A stretch of 64,000 nt of DNA. Source: Pseudomonas citronellolis. Lineage in GTDB: Bacteria; Pseudomonadota; Gammaproteobacteria; Pseudomonadales; Pseudomonadaceae. Position 1 is the stretch's first letter. Each line of letters begins with the position of its first letter. Location of the stretch: contig NZ_FOLS01000033.1 of NCBI RefSeq assembly GCF_900112375.1, positions 1 to 64,000 on the forward strand. The letters run 5' to 3'. Below the pieces are notes generated by a model that did no database searches, was not told the DNA's origin, and saw nothing but the letters and a program-made list of their open reading frames with translations. Positions 15,702 to 25,106 of this stretch are shown here, in pieces. The position numbers were made by a program, and so were the translations under genes.

Positions 15702-16529
15702 TCAATCGAACAGGACTTCGGCGCGCTGGCACACGCCGGTGGAATTGGCGGCCCACAGCTCGGCTACGCCGGGTTCGGTGTGGTGTCCACCCACCTGGAA
15801 CGGCTCGGGGGCGATCAACGGCCGCACGCCACGGAAGCTGAAGCGGCGCAGGCGTGCCAGCGGGTTGGCGCGGGCGAAGGCAGCGAGGCTCAGGGTTGCA
15901 GTCAGTGGGCCGTGCACCACCAGGCCGGGGTAGCCCTCGGCGCCGGTGACGTAGGGCCAGTCGTAATGGATGCGGTGGGCGTTGAAGGTCACAGCTGAGT
16001 AGCGGAAGAGCAGGGTGGGGTCAGGCGCGATGCGCTCTTCCCAACCCGCCTGGGGTGAGGGCTCGCCTGCGCCGAGCTTGGGCGGCGAGGGCTCACGGTA
16101 GACGATGTCCTGCTCTTCGCGCAGGCACAGGCGCTGGTCCTGCCAGTACTCGTGGGCGAGGGTGACGAACAGCAGCGAACCGGTGCGCCCGGCCTTCTCC
16201 TCTATGCGCTCGATACGCGTCTTGCGCCAGGCTTCGGCGCCGATCCGCAGCGGTTCGAGGAATTCCAGGCGGCCGCCGGCCCACATGCGGTTGCGCCCGA
16301 GGGCCGGCGGCATGAAGGTGCCTAGCGCGGGATGGCCGTCCGGCCCCAGGCGGCTACCCGCTACCTGCTCATTGAAAAAGCACCAGTGCCAGAGCCACGG
16401 TAGCTCCTCGCCATGGGCCGGCGCCTGGAGGCTGAAGGTCGCCGCGATGCGCTGCACGAGGTTGCGGCTGAGCTGGTCGTGCACTTCCTGGGTACGCCCC
16501 AGCCATGCCGAAGGATCGAAGTCGGTCAT
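15702..16529 (-). CDS. HTD2/MaoC-like hydratase (itaconyl-CoA or mesaconyl-C4-CoA hydratase-like)
   Basis: The 275-residue protein has the double hot-dog layout of the FAS1-like/HTD2 dehydratase family. The N-terminal half contains PWLWHWCFFNEQ and the GxxGHP-like stretch RLGPDGHPALGTFMPPALGRNRMWAGGRLEF (split over residues 60-92). The C-terminal half holds the active site: FRYSAVTFNAHRIHYDWPYV (about 177-196) and GYPGLVVHGPLTA. These segments are shared by mesaconyl-C4-CoA hydratase and itaconyl-CoA hydratase (Ich). It would add water to an unsaturated dicarboxylyl-CoA. It is first of the operon with the acyl-CoA dehydrogenase and the CitE-like lyase. A matching itaconate CoA-transferase is not adjacent; the family member at 377-1645 is a possible partner. 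Confidence 0.82.
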   Translation of the reverse strand: MTDFDPSAWLGRTQEVHDQLSRNLVQRIAATFSLQAPAHGEELPWLWHWCFFNEQVAGSRLGPDGHPALGTFMPPALGRNRMWAGGRLEFLEPLRIGAEAWRKTRIERIEEKAGRTGSLLFVTLAHEYWQDQRLCLREEQDIVYREPSPPKLGAGEPSPQAGWEERIAPDPTLLFRYSAVTFNAHRIHYDWPYVTGAEGYPGLVVHGPLTATLSLAAFARANPLARLRRFSFRGVRPLIAPEPFQVGGHHTEPGVAELWAANSTGVCQRAEVLFD

Positions 16530-16766
16530 GCCTTGTGTCCGCTTTGAGGATGATGGCCGGCATGATGTGGGCGCGTGCGGACGGGAAGGAATTCGCTTTT
16601 GCGGAAGTCCGATTCAAGCTCAGGCTAATACAGGGTGGCGGAGCTTCAGGTCGATGCCTTCGATACGCCTGTGCGCACAACGTTTGTATGAGCGCGCCCT
16701 GCGCGAACGGCGTACACCGGCGGTAGCTGTACTTCGGGCAACCCCACTCCCTCTCCCGCAAGCGGT

Positions 16767-16939
16767 GTAGGAGCGGGCCCTGCCCGCGATTCGCGCGCAG
16801 GGCGCGCTCCTACAAGGGGCTTGGTGTGGGGCAGCGCTCATCCGCGAATCGCGCCGGAGCCTCCGGCCATCGCGGACAAGGTCCGCTCCTGCCATACGGG
16901 TGGGCACGGCTTCTCGTAGGAGCGAGCTTGCTCGCGAAC
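16767..16939. repeat. REP/BIME cluster
   Basis: The stretch holds facing Pseudomonas REP units: GTAGGAGCG at 16767 with CGCTCCTAC ending at 16814 form an inverted pair, a diverged unit (GCGGACAAGGTCCGCTCC) follows near 16871-16890, and GTAGGAGCGAGCTTGCTCG sits at 16916-16934. No gene is supported between 16530 and 17294 except the fragment at 17040-17126. The remaining bases show nothing further. Confidence 0.8.
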
Positions 16940-17039
16940 ACACTTCACTGCGCTGCTCATTCACGAGCAAGAACCAGGTGTCCCCCTCGACCCTACGAAG
17001 AGGCGATCTGCCTGTCTCCACCGAGCCTGGCAGATAGTC

Positions 17040-17126
17040 GATGACGTGGCGCATTCGATGGTCGGTGATGGCTGCGTTGATGGTGTAGGCGCCGCCTCCG
17101 CAGATGCCGATGGCGCCGATGCGATC
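17040..17126 (-). pseudogene. Remnant of a dienelactone-hydrolase-like alpha/beta hydrolase gene
   Basis: On the minus strand 29 codons read DRIGAIGICGGGAYTINAA followed by ITDHRMRHVI. This is the nucleophile elbow (G-x-C-x-G) and following helix of the YcjY/dienelactone hydrolase family, where D-x-x-R-I-G-x-x-G-I-C is conserved. Nothing upstream or downstream in this frame continues the fold: the following bases are REP sequence, and the preceding bases are an inverted copy of the beginning of the fragment. It is therefore a small gene relic rather than a functional gene. It shows that a hydrolase gene once lay between the itaconate-like operon and the permease gene. Confidence 0.55.
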
Positions 17127-17140
17127 GGCATCTGCGGAGG
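17095..17140. repeat. 17-bp perfect inverted repeat inside the hydrolase relic
   Basis: CCTCCGCAGATGCCGAT (17095-17111) and its exact reverse complement (17124-17140) flank 12 bases. One arm encodes part of the hydrolase elbow (ATCGGCATCTGCGG on the minus strand). The other arm has no counterpart in the gene family, so it looks like a palindromic duplication made at a deletion or inversion breakpoint. No T-run follows, which argues against a terminator. Confidence 0.6.
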
Positions 17141-17294
17141 GTTGGGCCAACCTCTCCATCCCTCGCGACCCCCTTCATACATTTGTCTAGCGCAACTGCC
17201 CGTCCCTTGGATTTTGTCGATGTTCAGCCCCGCCGGAGGTCCCTAACCTTCTGAAAAGGCAGCGTTGATTACCAATAATAAAAGGAGACGACCA

Positions 17295-18689
17295 GTGCCT
17301 ATTCAGACAGAACACGACCCGCGCCTGAAGCGTGCGCTCAAGACGCGGCACATCAGCATGCTGGCCCTGGGCGGCGTCATCGGCGCCGGGCTTTTCGTGG
17401 GCTCCAGCGCGGTCATCGCCTCGACCGGGCCCGGCGCTTTCATCACCTATGCCATCACCGGGCTGATCGTCGCGCTGGTGATGCGCATGCTCGGCGAGAT
17501 GGCCGCCGCGCATCCCGCCAAGGGTTCCTTCGTCGATTACGCGAGGCTGGCCTTCGGCCGTCCGGCCGGGTACATGACCGGCTGGCTGTACTGGTACTTC
17601 TGGGTGATCGTGGTGGGCTTCGAGGCCGTGGTCGGCGGCCAGATCATCAACGGCTGGTTCCCGGACATCCCGGTATGGGCCATCGCCCTGGGGCTGATGG
17701 TGGGCATGACGCTGCTGAACCTGATGTCGGTGCACTCCTTCGGCGAGGCCGAGTACTGGTTCGCCGGCGTCAAGGTCGCGGCCATCGTCGTGTTCCTGGT
17801 CGTCGCCGGGGCCTACGCCTTCCGGCTGTGGCCGGGCTCCACCGCCAGCTTCGGCAACCTCACCGAGCATGGCGGGTTCCTGCCCCACGGCGTGACGTCG
17901 CTGTTCACCGGCGTGGTGGTGGTCATCTTCTCCATGACCGGCGTGGAAGTCGCCACCCTCGCCGCGGCGGAGTCCGAGGACCCTTCGCGCAACATCCGCA
18001 AGGCCGTCAATACCGTGATGCTGCGCATCCTGGTGTTCTTCGTCCTGGCGACCTTCTTCATCGTGGTCGCGCAGCCGTGGACCGAGATCAAGGCCGGCAA
18101 GTCGCCGTTCGTGGCCACCCTGGAGCACATCGGCATTCCCGGCACCGGCCACATGCTGACCGCGGTGATCCTGGTGGCGGTGCTGTCGGTGCTCAATGCC
18201 GGGCTCTACACCTCGTCCCGCCTGCTGTACGTGCTGGCCTCCAACGACGAGGCGCCACGCTGGATCGCCGGGGTGAGCCGCAAGGGCGTGCCGGTGCGCG
18301 GCGTCATCGCCTCGACCCTGGTGGGCTATGGCTGCGTGGTCATCGCGGCGCTCTGGCCCGATACCGTGTTCCAGTTCCTGATCAACTCCTCCGGCACCGT
18401 CTTCCTGTTCGTCTACCTGATGATCTGCCTGTCGCAGCTCAAGCTGCGCCGCAAATGGGTGGAGGAGGGCAGCCTGAAGTTCGCGATGTGGGGCCATCCC
18501 TGGCTGCCGCTGCTGGTGACCGCGTCGATCGTGGCGGTGCTGGTGAGCATGGCCTTCGACCCCTCGATGCAGATCAGCCTGCTGCAGTGCCTGATCGCCA
18601 TCGCCGCGATCGCTGCCTCCTACGCGCTGGTGCGGCTGTCCCGCTGCCGCCGGCAAGCCGTCGTGCTACCCGCACGCAGCGCTTCGTAG
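17295..18689 (+). CDS. Amino acid permease (GABA permease-like, APC superfamily)
   Basis: The 464-residue protein has twelve hydrophobic segments and the amino acid/GABA permease motifs: LKTRHISMLALGGVIGAGLFVGSS split over helix 1 (about 12-35), EMAAAHPAKGSFVDYA, and the FSMTGVEVATLAAAESEDPSRNI stretch in the middle. This places it with GabP and related amine/amino acid carriers. It starts with GTG at 17295 behind a strong AAAGGAGA ribosome site; the open frame extends to 17265 without one. It probably imports the amine or amino acid oxidised by the FAD enzyme encoded 35 bases downstream. The unit permease, FAD oxidase, cupin, MmsA-type dehydrogenase runs in one direction toward a bidirectional terminator at 22062. 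The substrate is unproven. Confidence 0.88.
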   Translation: MPIQTEHDPRLKRALKTRHISMLALGGVIGAGLFVGSSAVIASTGPGAFITYAITGLIVALVMRMLGEMAAAHPAKGSFVDYARLAFGRPAGYMTGWLYWYFWVIVVGFEAVVGGQIINGWFPDIPVWAIALGLMVGMTLLNLMSVHSFGEAEYWFAGVKVAAIVVFLVVAGAYAFRLWPGSTASFGNLTEHGGFLPHGVTSLFTGVVVVIFSMTGVEVATLAAAESEDPSRNIRKAVNTVMLRILVFFVLATFFIVVAQPWTEIKAGKSPFVATLEHIGIPGTGHMLTAVILVAVLSVLNAGLYTSSRLLYVLASNDEAPRWIAGVSRKGVPVRGVIASTLVGYGCVVIAALWPDTVFQFLINSSGTVFLFVYLMICLSQLKLRRKWVEEGSLKFAMWGHPWLPLLVTASIVAVLVSMAFDPSMQISLLQCLIAIAAIAASYALVRLSRCRRQAVVLPARSAS

Positions 18690-18724
18690 CCCCCACCCAT
18701 GGCCGTCAATTGGAAGCCAACCCC

Positions 18725-20107
18725 ATGACCGCAAAATTCGATCTGACCCAGTTACCCAACAAGCCGCTCTGGTTCGAACAAGGCCCGGTCCGCGCTGCGC
18801 TGGAGGGCACCACGGACGCCGATGTCGTCATCGTCGGCGCGGGGTACACCGGCCTGTGGACGGCCTACTACCTGCTCAAGAGCGACCCCTCCCTGCGTGT
18901 GGTGCTGCTGGAGAAGCGCGAAGTCGGTTTCGGCGCCTCCGGGCGCAACGGCGGCTGGGCCTCGGCGATTTTCCCGATCTCGCTGTCCCGCGTGGCCGAG
19001 ATGTATTCCCACGATGCCGCGCTGAAGCTGCAGGCGGCCATGAACGACACGGTGGACGAGATCGGCCGGGTGCTGGCGCTGGAAGGCGTCGACGCCGACT
19101 ACGCCAAGCAGGGCTTCCTCTCCCTGGCCCGCAGCGCGCCGCAGCTGGCCCGTGCGCGGGCGGCGGTGGAAGGCTCGGCGCGCTTCGGGCTGCTGGAGCA
19201 GTGGCAACTGCTCGATGGCGCCCAGGCCGGCGCCAGGGTCGGCGCCGAAGGCACGCTGGGCGGGCTCTACACCGAGCATTGCGCGCTGATCCACCCCGGC
19301 AAGCTGGTGCGTGGCCTGGCGCGGCTGGTGGAGACGATGGGCGCGACCATCCACGAGCATTCCGCCGTCACCGAGTTTGCCGAGGGCGTGGTGCGCACCG
19401 GGCGTGGTTCGGTGCGCACGAAGTTCACGGTGCGCGCCACCGAGGCGTTCACCTCGCAGCAACCCGGGCACTCGCGCTTCGTCATCCCGCTGTATTCGCT
19501 GGTGCTGGCGACGGAGCCGCTGCCCGCCGAGCTGAGGCGCAGGCTGGGGCTCGACCACCGCCTGGCCTTCAACGACATGCGCCACCTTCGCGTCTACGGA
19601 CAGGTCACGGCCGAGGGGCGGCTGGTTTTCGGCGGCCGCGGCGCGCCGTATCGCCTGGGCTCCCGGATCACCGAGGAGGCCGACCTGGTGGACGGCATCC
19701 ACGCGAAGATCCACGAGACGCTGCTGGAGTTTTTCCCTGACCTGGCCGATGCGCGCATCACCCACCGCTGGGGCGGCGCGCTGGGCGTGGCCCGCGACTG
19801 GTGCCCGACGGTGAGCATCGACCGGAAGAAACGCATCGCCTGGGCCGGCAACTACGTGGGCGATGGCGTCGCCACCAGCAACCTGGCGGGGCGCATCCTG
19901 CGCAACCTGATCCAGGGCCGCGACGAGGCGATCAACGCCTTGCCCCTGGTCAACCACCGCTCCCCGTCCTGGGAGCCCGAGCCGCTGCGCTGGCTGGGTG
20001 TCAACAGCGGGCTCGCCGCGGCCTCGCTGAGCGACATCGAAGAGCGCATCACCCATCGTCCATCCCGCACCGCGATGTTGCTCGAGAAGCTGACAGGTGC
20101 GCATTAA
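18725..20107 (+). CDS. FAD-dependent amine oxidoreductase (DAO family, PuuB-like)
   Basis: The 460-residue protein belongs to the D-amino acid oxidase (DAO) family. The dinucleotide-binding motif VIVGAGYTG lies at 35-43 and the second FAD motif GASGRNGGW at 70-78. Late motifs include RWGGALGVARDWCP and GNYVGDGVATSNLAGRIL, as in gamma-glutamylputrescine oxidase and related enzymes. It oxidises a C-N bond of an amine or amino acid to imine, which hydrolyses to an aldehyde or keto acid. The partner dehydrogenase at 20527 could take the aldehyde. The enzyme is cytoplasmic. The gene is followed 12 bases later by a cupin gene, and the same oxidase-cupin pairing recurs at 59.9-61.7 kb. The start at 18725 gives the usual lead of 30 residues before the FAD motif. 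Confidence 0.88.
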   Translation: MTAKFDLTQLPNKPLWFEQGPVRAALEGTTDADVVIVGAGYTGLWTAYYLLKSDPSLRVVLLEKREVGFGASGRNGGWASAIFPISLSRVAEMYSHDAALKLQAAMNDTVDEIGRVLALEGVDADYAKQGFLSLARSAPQLARARAAVEGSARFGLLEQWQLLDGAQAGARVGAEGTLGGLYTEHCALIHPGKLVRGLARLVETMGATIHEHSAVTEFAEGVVRTGRGSVRTKFTVRATEAFTSQQPGHSRFVIPLYSLVLATEPLPAELRRRLGLDHRLAFNDMRHLRVYGQVTAEGRLVFGGRGAPYRLGSRITEEADLVDGIHAKIHETLLEFFPDLADARITHRWGGALGVARDWCPTVSIDRKKRIAWAGNYVGDGVATSNLAGRILRNLIQGRDEAINALPLVNHRSPSWEPEPLRWLGVNSGLAAASLSDIEERITHRPSRTAMLLEKLTGAH

Positions 20108-20119
20108 CAGGAGTACGCC

Positions 20120-20470
20120 GTGAGCACTTTCACGATCATCAAGTCCGCCGCCATCCAGTCCCTGCCCCTGAGCCCCGCCGGCCAGCGCGCCGGGGCGGAC
20201 AAGGGCGACCCGCAGATCGCCATCCAGCAGCTGGCGCCCGAGGCGACCGGCAACCTCGGCGTCTGGGAATGCCAGCCCGGTGGCTGGCCGGTGGTCGAGC
20301 GCCCCGACACCGAGTTCACCTACATCATCTCCGGTAAAGCGCTGCTCACAGATAGCAGTAGCGGTGAGGTGGTGGAAGTGACCGGTGGCGATCTGATCAT
20401 CCTGCCTCCGGGCTGGACAGGGCGCTGGGACGTGCTGGAGACCGTGCGCAAGGTGTACGCGATCTACTGA
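20120..20470 (+). CDS. Cupin domain protein
   Basis: The 116-residue single-domain cupin shows the barrel core NLGVWECQPGGWPVVERPDTEF, TYIISGKALLTD, and GGDLIILPPGWTGRWDV (about 86-102). The usual first-motif histidines are mostly replaced (GGWPVVERPDTEF in place of G-x5-H-x-H-x4-E), so metal binding is doubtful. It starts with GTG at 20120 behind AACAGGAG. The same kind of small cupin lies next to the FAD oxidase at 60.3 kb, so a role tied to this oxidase class is likely, for example binding the amine substrate or intermediate. Its reaction, if any, is unknown. Confidence 0.8.
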   Translation: MSTFTIIKSAAIQSLPLSPAGQRAGADKGDPQIAIQQLAPEATGNLGVWECQPGGWPVVERPDTEFTYIISGKALLTDSSSGEVVEVTGGDLIILPPGWTGRWDVLETVRKVYAIY

Positions 20471-20526
20471 TTCTTCAAGGTGGTGGCTGAGCGCTACCGC
20501 TGTTATCCCTTGATGTGAGAAAGACA

Positions 20527-22038
<1,512 letters not shown>

Positions 22039-22061
22039 GGCTGGCGGCGACTGGGCTCCGA

Positions 22062-22091
22062 CGGCCCCGCACCCCAGGTGCGGGGCCGTTT
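22062..22091. terminator. Bidirectional terminator between mmsA-type gene and PucR regulator
   Basis: A perfect 12-bp stem CGGCCCCGCACC/GGTGCGGGGCCG with a 3-base loop is followed by TTT on the plus strand. It lies between two convergent genes (stops at 22038 and 22096) and can serve both. Confidence 0.75.
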
Positions 22092-22095
22092 GCAT

Positions 22096-23544
22096 TCAAG
22101 GTGTCCGATCGAACAGCTCGGTGTTCTTCGCGGCCTGGAGCGCGATCCAGAAGCGCGCGATGCCATTGGTGGAGGTGGGCTTGAGGCCCGTCAGCTGCTC
22201 CACGAACTTCAGCCGGTAGACCAGGGTCTGGCGGTGGATGCCCAGGTCGAAGGCGGTGGCTTTCCAGTTCCCGTCGTTTTCCAGGAAGGCCAGTAGCGTG
22301 GGCAGCAGCGCGGCGCCCTGGGTGCGGTCGTGCTCGATCAGCGGGCCCAGGTAGCGCCCCACCAGCGCCCGGGCTTCGGCGAGGGACTTCGGCGCCATGA
22401 TCAGGCCGGTCTCCGCCTCGCCATAGCGCAGCACGCTGGCCTCCACTTCCTGCGCCTGGGCCAGGGCCAGGCGCGCCTGCCTGACGCTTTCGCGAAAGCC
22501 CGTCGCCGCTGCGATCGGCCCGCTCACGCCGATCACGGTGCCCTCGCCGAGATTGCTGCGCAGGGCATCGAATAGGTCGATGTCGTCGCGGCTGACCGCC
22601 AGCAGCAGGCCCTTGTCGTTCAGCAGCAGGGGGCTCGCCTGGTGCAGGGCGGGCGCCTGGTGCAGTTCGTCCGGCCTCCAGGGCCCGTTGCCACCCGGCT
22701 TGATCGCAAGGCACACCAGGCTGCCGAGCAGGCCGCGCTGTTCCAGGAGGGGGCGGGCGAGGCTGAACTCCGTCTCGCCCTCCAGCAGGCTGCGCAGCAG
22801 CGCCGAGCCCTCTTCGCGCTGCTGGTCGCGGTGGATCATCAGGCGTTCCAGCTCGACGCCGAGCAGGCCGACCAGCGAACGTACCAGGAGGGGGTCGTCC
22901 AGCATTCTTTCGCCCTTGCGGGCCATGACCAGGTTGGCCCGCGCCCGCCCGGCGATGGGTATCCGTTCCAGCCGCTCCGGGGATGGTTTCCGGGTCGAGC
23001 GGGTTTCGACGATGTCGACGCCGCTGACCGCGTCCTCGATCGCCAGGTACATGTCCAGCGTGGCGGCCAGGATCGAAAGGCGGCCGGCCATGTCGGGCTC
23101 CTTGCGCAGGGCTTCGGCGTAGGTCTGGAACAGCCGCTCGCTGGCATTGAAGCGCTCGCGCTGGGCCTGCAGCACGCTTTCGATCACATGGTGGGACAGC
23201 TTGACGAACTCGAGCTCGAAGCTGCCGCGGAGAACGGGGAACAACAGGCGATCGGCCGCCGCCAGCAGCTCGTCCGACAGCGCCGGGGCGTCGTCACGGG
23301 GCGCGACCACCAGTGCGCTGGCGTTGCTCTGTACCAGTTGCTCCAGCCAAGCGACCTGGTCCTGCGCGGCTTCGGGCAGGCCAACGCCAGTGGTCATGAC
23401 CAGGTCGCCCGGGGAGACCCAGCGCCACGGGTCCGGCAGGTCGACGGCATGGGCCCAGGTGATCATCCTGCCGGTGCCGGCGAGGCCGGCGACCGCCTGC
23501 AGTTTCAGCAGCTCGATCTCGATCAGGTCTTGCACGGTGAGCAT
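22096..23544 (-). CDS. PucR/CdaR family transcriptional regulator
   Basis: The 482-residue protein has the N-terminal PucR-like domain (about 5-125; AHAVDLPDPWRWVSPGDLVMT, then TTGVGLP) and ends in the helix-turn-helix of the PucR C-terminal domain: TLLAFLENDGNWKATAFDLG, IHRQTLVYRLKFVEQLTGL (about 418-460). A central GGDEF-like domain with FRESVRQARLALAQAQ precedes it. Such regulators control purine, amine and glycolate catabolism and usually respond to the imported substrate. It is convergent with the amine-oxidation operon (17.3-22.0 kb), its only plausible close target. Start M at 23544 (MLTVQDLIEIELLKL) is the typical N-terminus; an upstream ATG at 23583 gives an unusual leader. A paralogue with the same architecture is encoded at 58457-59932, also next to a cupin and an FAD oxidase. 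Confidence 0.9.
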   Translation of the reverse strand: MLTVQDLIEIELLKLQAVAGLAGTGRMITWAHAVDLPDPWRWVSPGDLVMTTGVGLPEAAQDQVAWLEQLVQSNASALVVAPRDDAPALSDELLAAADRLLFPVLRGSFELEFVKLSHHVIESVLQAQRERFNASERLFQTYAEALRKEPDMAGRLSILAATLDMYLAIEDAVSGVDIVETRSTRKPSPERLERIPIAGRARANLVMARKGERMLDDPLLVRSLVGLLGVELERLMIHRDQQREEGSALLRSLLEGETEFSLARPLLEQRGLLGSLVCLAIKPGGNGPWRPDELHQAPALHQASPLLLNDKGLLLAVSRDDIDLFDALRSNLGEGTVIGVSGPIAAATGFRESVRQARLALAQAQEVEASVLRYGEAETGLIMAPKSLAEARALVGRYLGPLIEHDRTQGAALLPTLLAFLENDGNWKATAFDLGIHRQTLVYRLKFVEQLTGLKPTSTNGIARFWIALQAAKNTELFDRTP

Positions 23545-23620
23545 TGGGGCCTCTTGTTTCGACGCGGGCGGGATGCCGTTCATTATCCGGAGTTATCCGG
23601 GGGCGCCTAGCTCTCTCTTG

Positions 23621-24160
23621 TCATTCTTGTGAGCGTGGGTATGACGGGGTTGAGGTTGGAGCGGAGGTTCGCAGAAGAGCACCCTCTCCCCAGCCCTCTC
23701 CCGCAAGCGGGAGAGGGGGCCGTCCTGAGCGGCGTCAAACTCGGGCGCAGTCCTGATACCTCCGTCATTCCCGCGAGCGCGGGAACCCAGAGACGTAGGA
23801 GTGGACGGTGGAGGCAGGGAGCTTCGTGATTCCGCACTGCGCCGAACGGTCCCCTCTCCCGCTTGCGGGGGAGGGTTAGGGAGGGGGAGCGGAGCACAGG
23901 TTTGGCTGCGGAGTGTGGGCGACGTCCGTTGCCCTTACCCCAGCCCTCTCCCGGAGGGAGAGGGGGCCGTTCGGCGTGGGCGTATAACCCAGCGTCAGCC
24001 GGAGAGTTTGTAGGGCGGATAACCGTTCGCGGTTATCCGCCGCTGGCTATGTCACACGGGGTGTCCGGCCTGGTCGGTGAGCCCAATCGCGGACGGAGTC
24101 CGCTCCTACAGTACGGGCTGGCACAGCTTTTCGTAGGAGCGAGCAGCCTGCAAGGCAGTC
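23621..24160. repeat. Mosaic repeat island
   Basis: This 650-base gap contains no credible gene but several repeats shared with the islands at 37.9 and 56.4 kb. They include a hairpin CCCTCTC-N10-GAGAGGG (23694-23717), the CATTCCCGCGAGCGCGGGAA unit (23764-23783), a GGGAGGGTTAGGGAGGGGGAG stretch, a 12-bp stem with TTCG loop (GGCGGATAACCG, 24014-24041), and REP sequences at 24093-24140. The island separates the PucR-regulated module from the LuxR gene. Confidence 0.8.
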
Positions 24161-24194
24161 GCTCTTGTGTCCGGGCTTGAACAGCTAAACGCCC

Positions 24195-25001
24195 CTACCT
24201 CGCCGACTGCGCGATATAGCCAATGAACAACCGGAACAGGTCGGAGTTGCTGGAGATCTCCAGGCGCTGGTAGATGTTGTGCTTGTGGACCTTCACGGTG
24301 CCTTCGGAGATGCCCAGCAGGTGGGCGATGGAGGCGTTGCTGTGGCCTTGCAGGATGAGCTTGGCGATGTAGCGCTGGGCGTCGGTCAACTGGCCCTGGA
24401 GGATGTCGACGAAGGCGCTCTCCAGTTCGCTTTCGGGCGCTTCCGTGGTGGCTTCGGCGGGCTTCGGGGCGGTGCGCCAATGCAGTTCCCAGGCCGCGGC
24501 TATCACTGGCGCCAGGGTTTCCAGGTGCTGGACTTCCTTTGGTGCGAAGGGGCCGTGGTCCTCGGCCTTCATCAGCGAGAAGACGATGGCCGTGCGCGGC
24601 TGCAGGTGGATGATGTAGCCGATCTCCTCGACCTGGGTGCCGTGGGTGGACGACACGCAGGGGTGCAGGTCGCGGGAGATGGCGAAGCCGGAGGAGAAGA
24701 AGCTGTCCGGCGCCAGGTCGCTCATGCGCCACAGGCCGGCCGGGTGGCGGTTCATGCTGGCCACGTAGAAGGGATCGAGCAGATAGCCGCCGCGGGAATA
24801 GGCCTCCAGGGTCTTCGCCGACACCTGGCCGTTGTAGCCGTCGTGCAGCAGTTCCGCGTTGCGGTCGAAGCGGAACAGGTATCCGCAGCTCATGTCGAAG
24901 CCGACCCTGCCGTCCAGCAGCGAGCCGATGGCGTGCCCCAGCTTGTCGGTGCCGACGGCGGCCATCAGGTCCGCCAGCTTCTTCGCGTCTTGGCTGTTCA
25001 T
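24195..25001 (-). CDS. LuxR family transcriptional regulator
   Basis: The 268-residue protein ends with the LuxR/GerE helix-turn-helix: LTDAQRYIAKLILQGHSN, ASIAHLLGISEGTVKVHKHN and IYQRLEISSNSDL (about 206-258). The N-terminal two thirds form a sensory region without the acyl-homoserine-lactone signature residues, so it is not clearly a quorum-sensing receptor. It is a single gene between the repeat island and the EutH-type carrier gene, transcribed in the same direction as the carrier. It may regulate the downstream amine carrier and oxidase operon, but no binding site was identified. The ligand is unknown. A C-terminal tail after the helix-turn-helix (LFRLFIGYIAQSAR) is unusually long. Confidence 0.85.
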   Translation of the reverse strand: MNSQDAKKLADLMAAVGTDKLGHAIGSLLDGRVGFDMSCGYLFRFDRNAELLHDGYNGQVSAKTLEAYSRGGYLLDPFYVASMNRHPAGLWRMSDLAPDSFFSSGFAISRDLHPCVSSTHGTQVEEIGYIIHLQPRTAIVFSLMKAEDHGPFAPKEVQHLETLAPVIAAAWELHWRTAPKPAEATTEAPESELESAFVDILQGQLTDAQRYIAKLILQGHSNASIAHLLGISEGTVKVHKHNIYQRLEISSNSDLFRLFIGYIAQSAR

Positions 25002-25106
25002 GGAGGGCTGCGTCGCCTGTCTTGAGCCGGTGTTGCCGCGCCGGCGCGGGGCCGGCGGGTGCCTGGGCCTGGCAGGGGCGCCGCGGGGCGCCCCTGCGCG
25101 GGTGCG

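Noticed and set aside
17187-18656. Long open frame antisense to the GABA-type permease gene
   Set aside because: Same cause: the translated protein is a low-complexity sequence rich in H, Q, G and D, while the plus strand encodes a complete permease with motifs and a good ribosome site.
24110-24140. TGGCACAGCTTTTCG as a possible sigma-54 promoter
   Set aside because: It lacks the strict GG/GC spacing match for a good -24/-12 pair and is part of a REP-type repeat seen elsewhere.
24195-25001. LuxR protein as an acyl-homoserine-lactone receptor
   Set aside because: The N-terminal region lacks the conserved receptor residues, and no synthase gene is near, so only a general LuxR-type regulator is supported.
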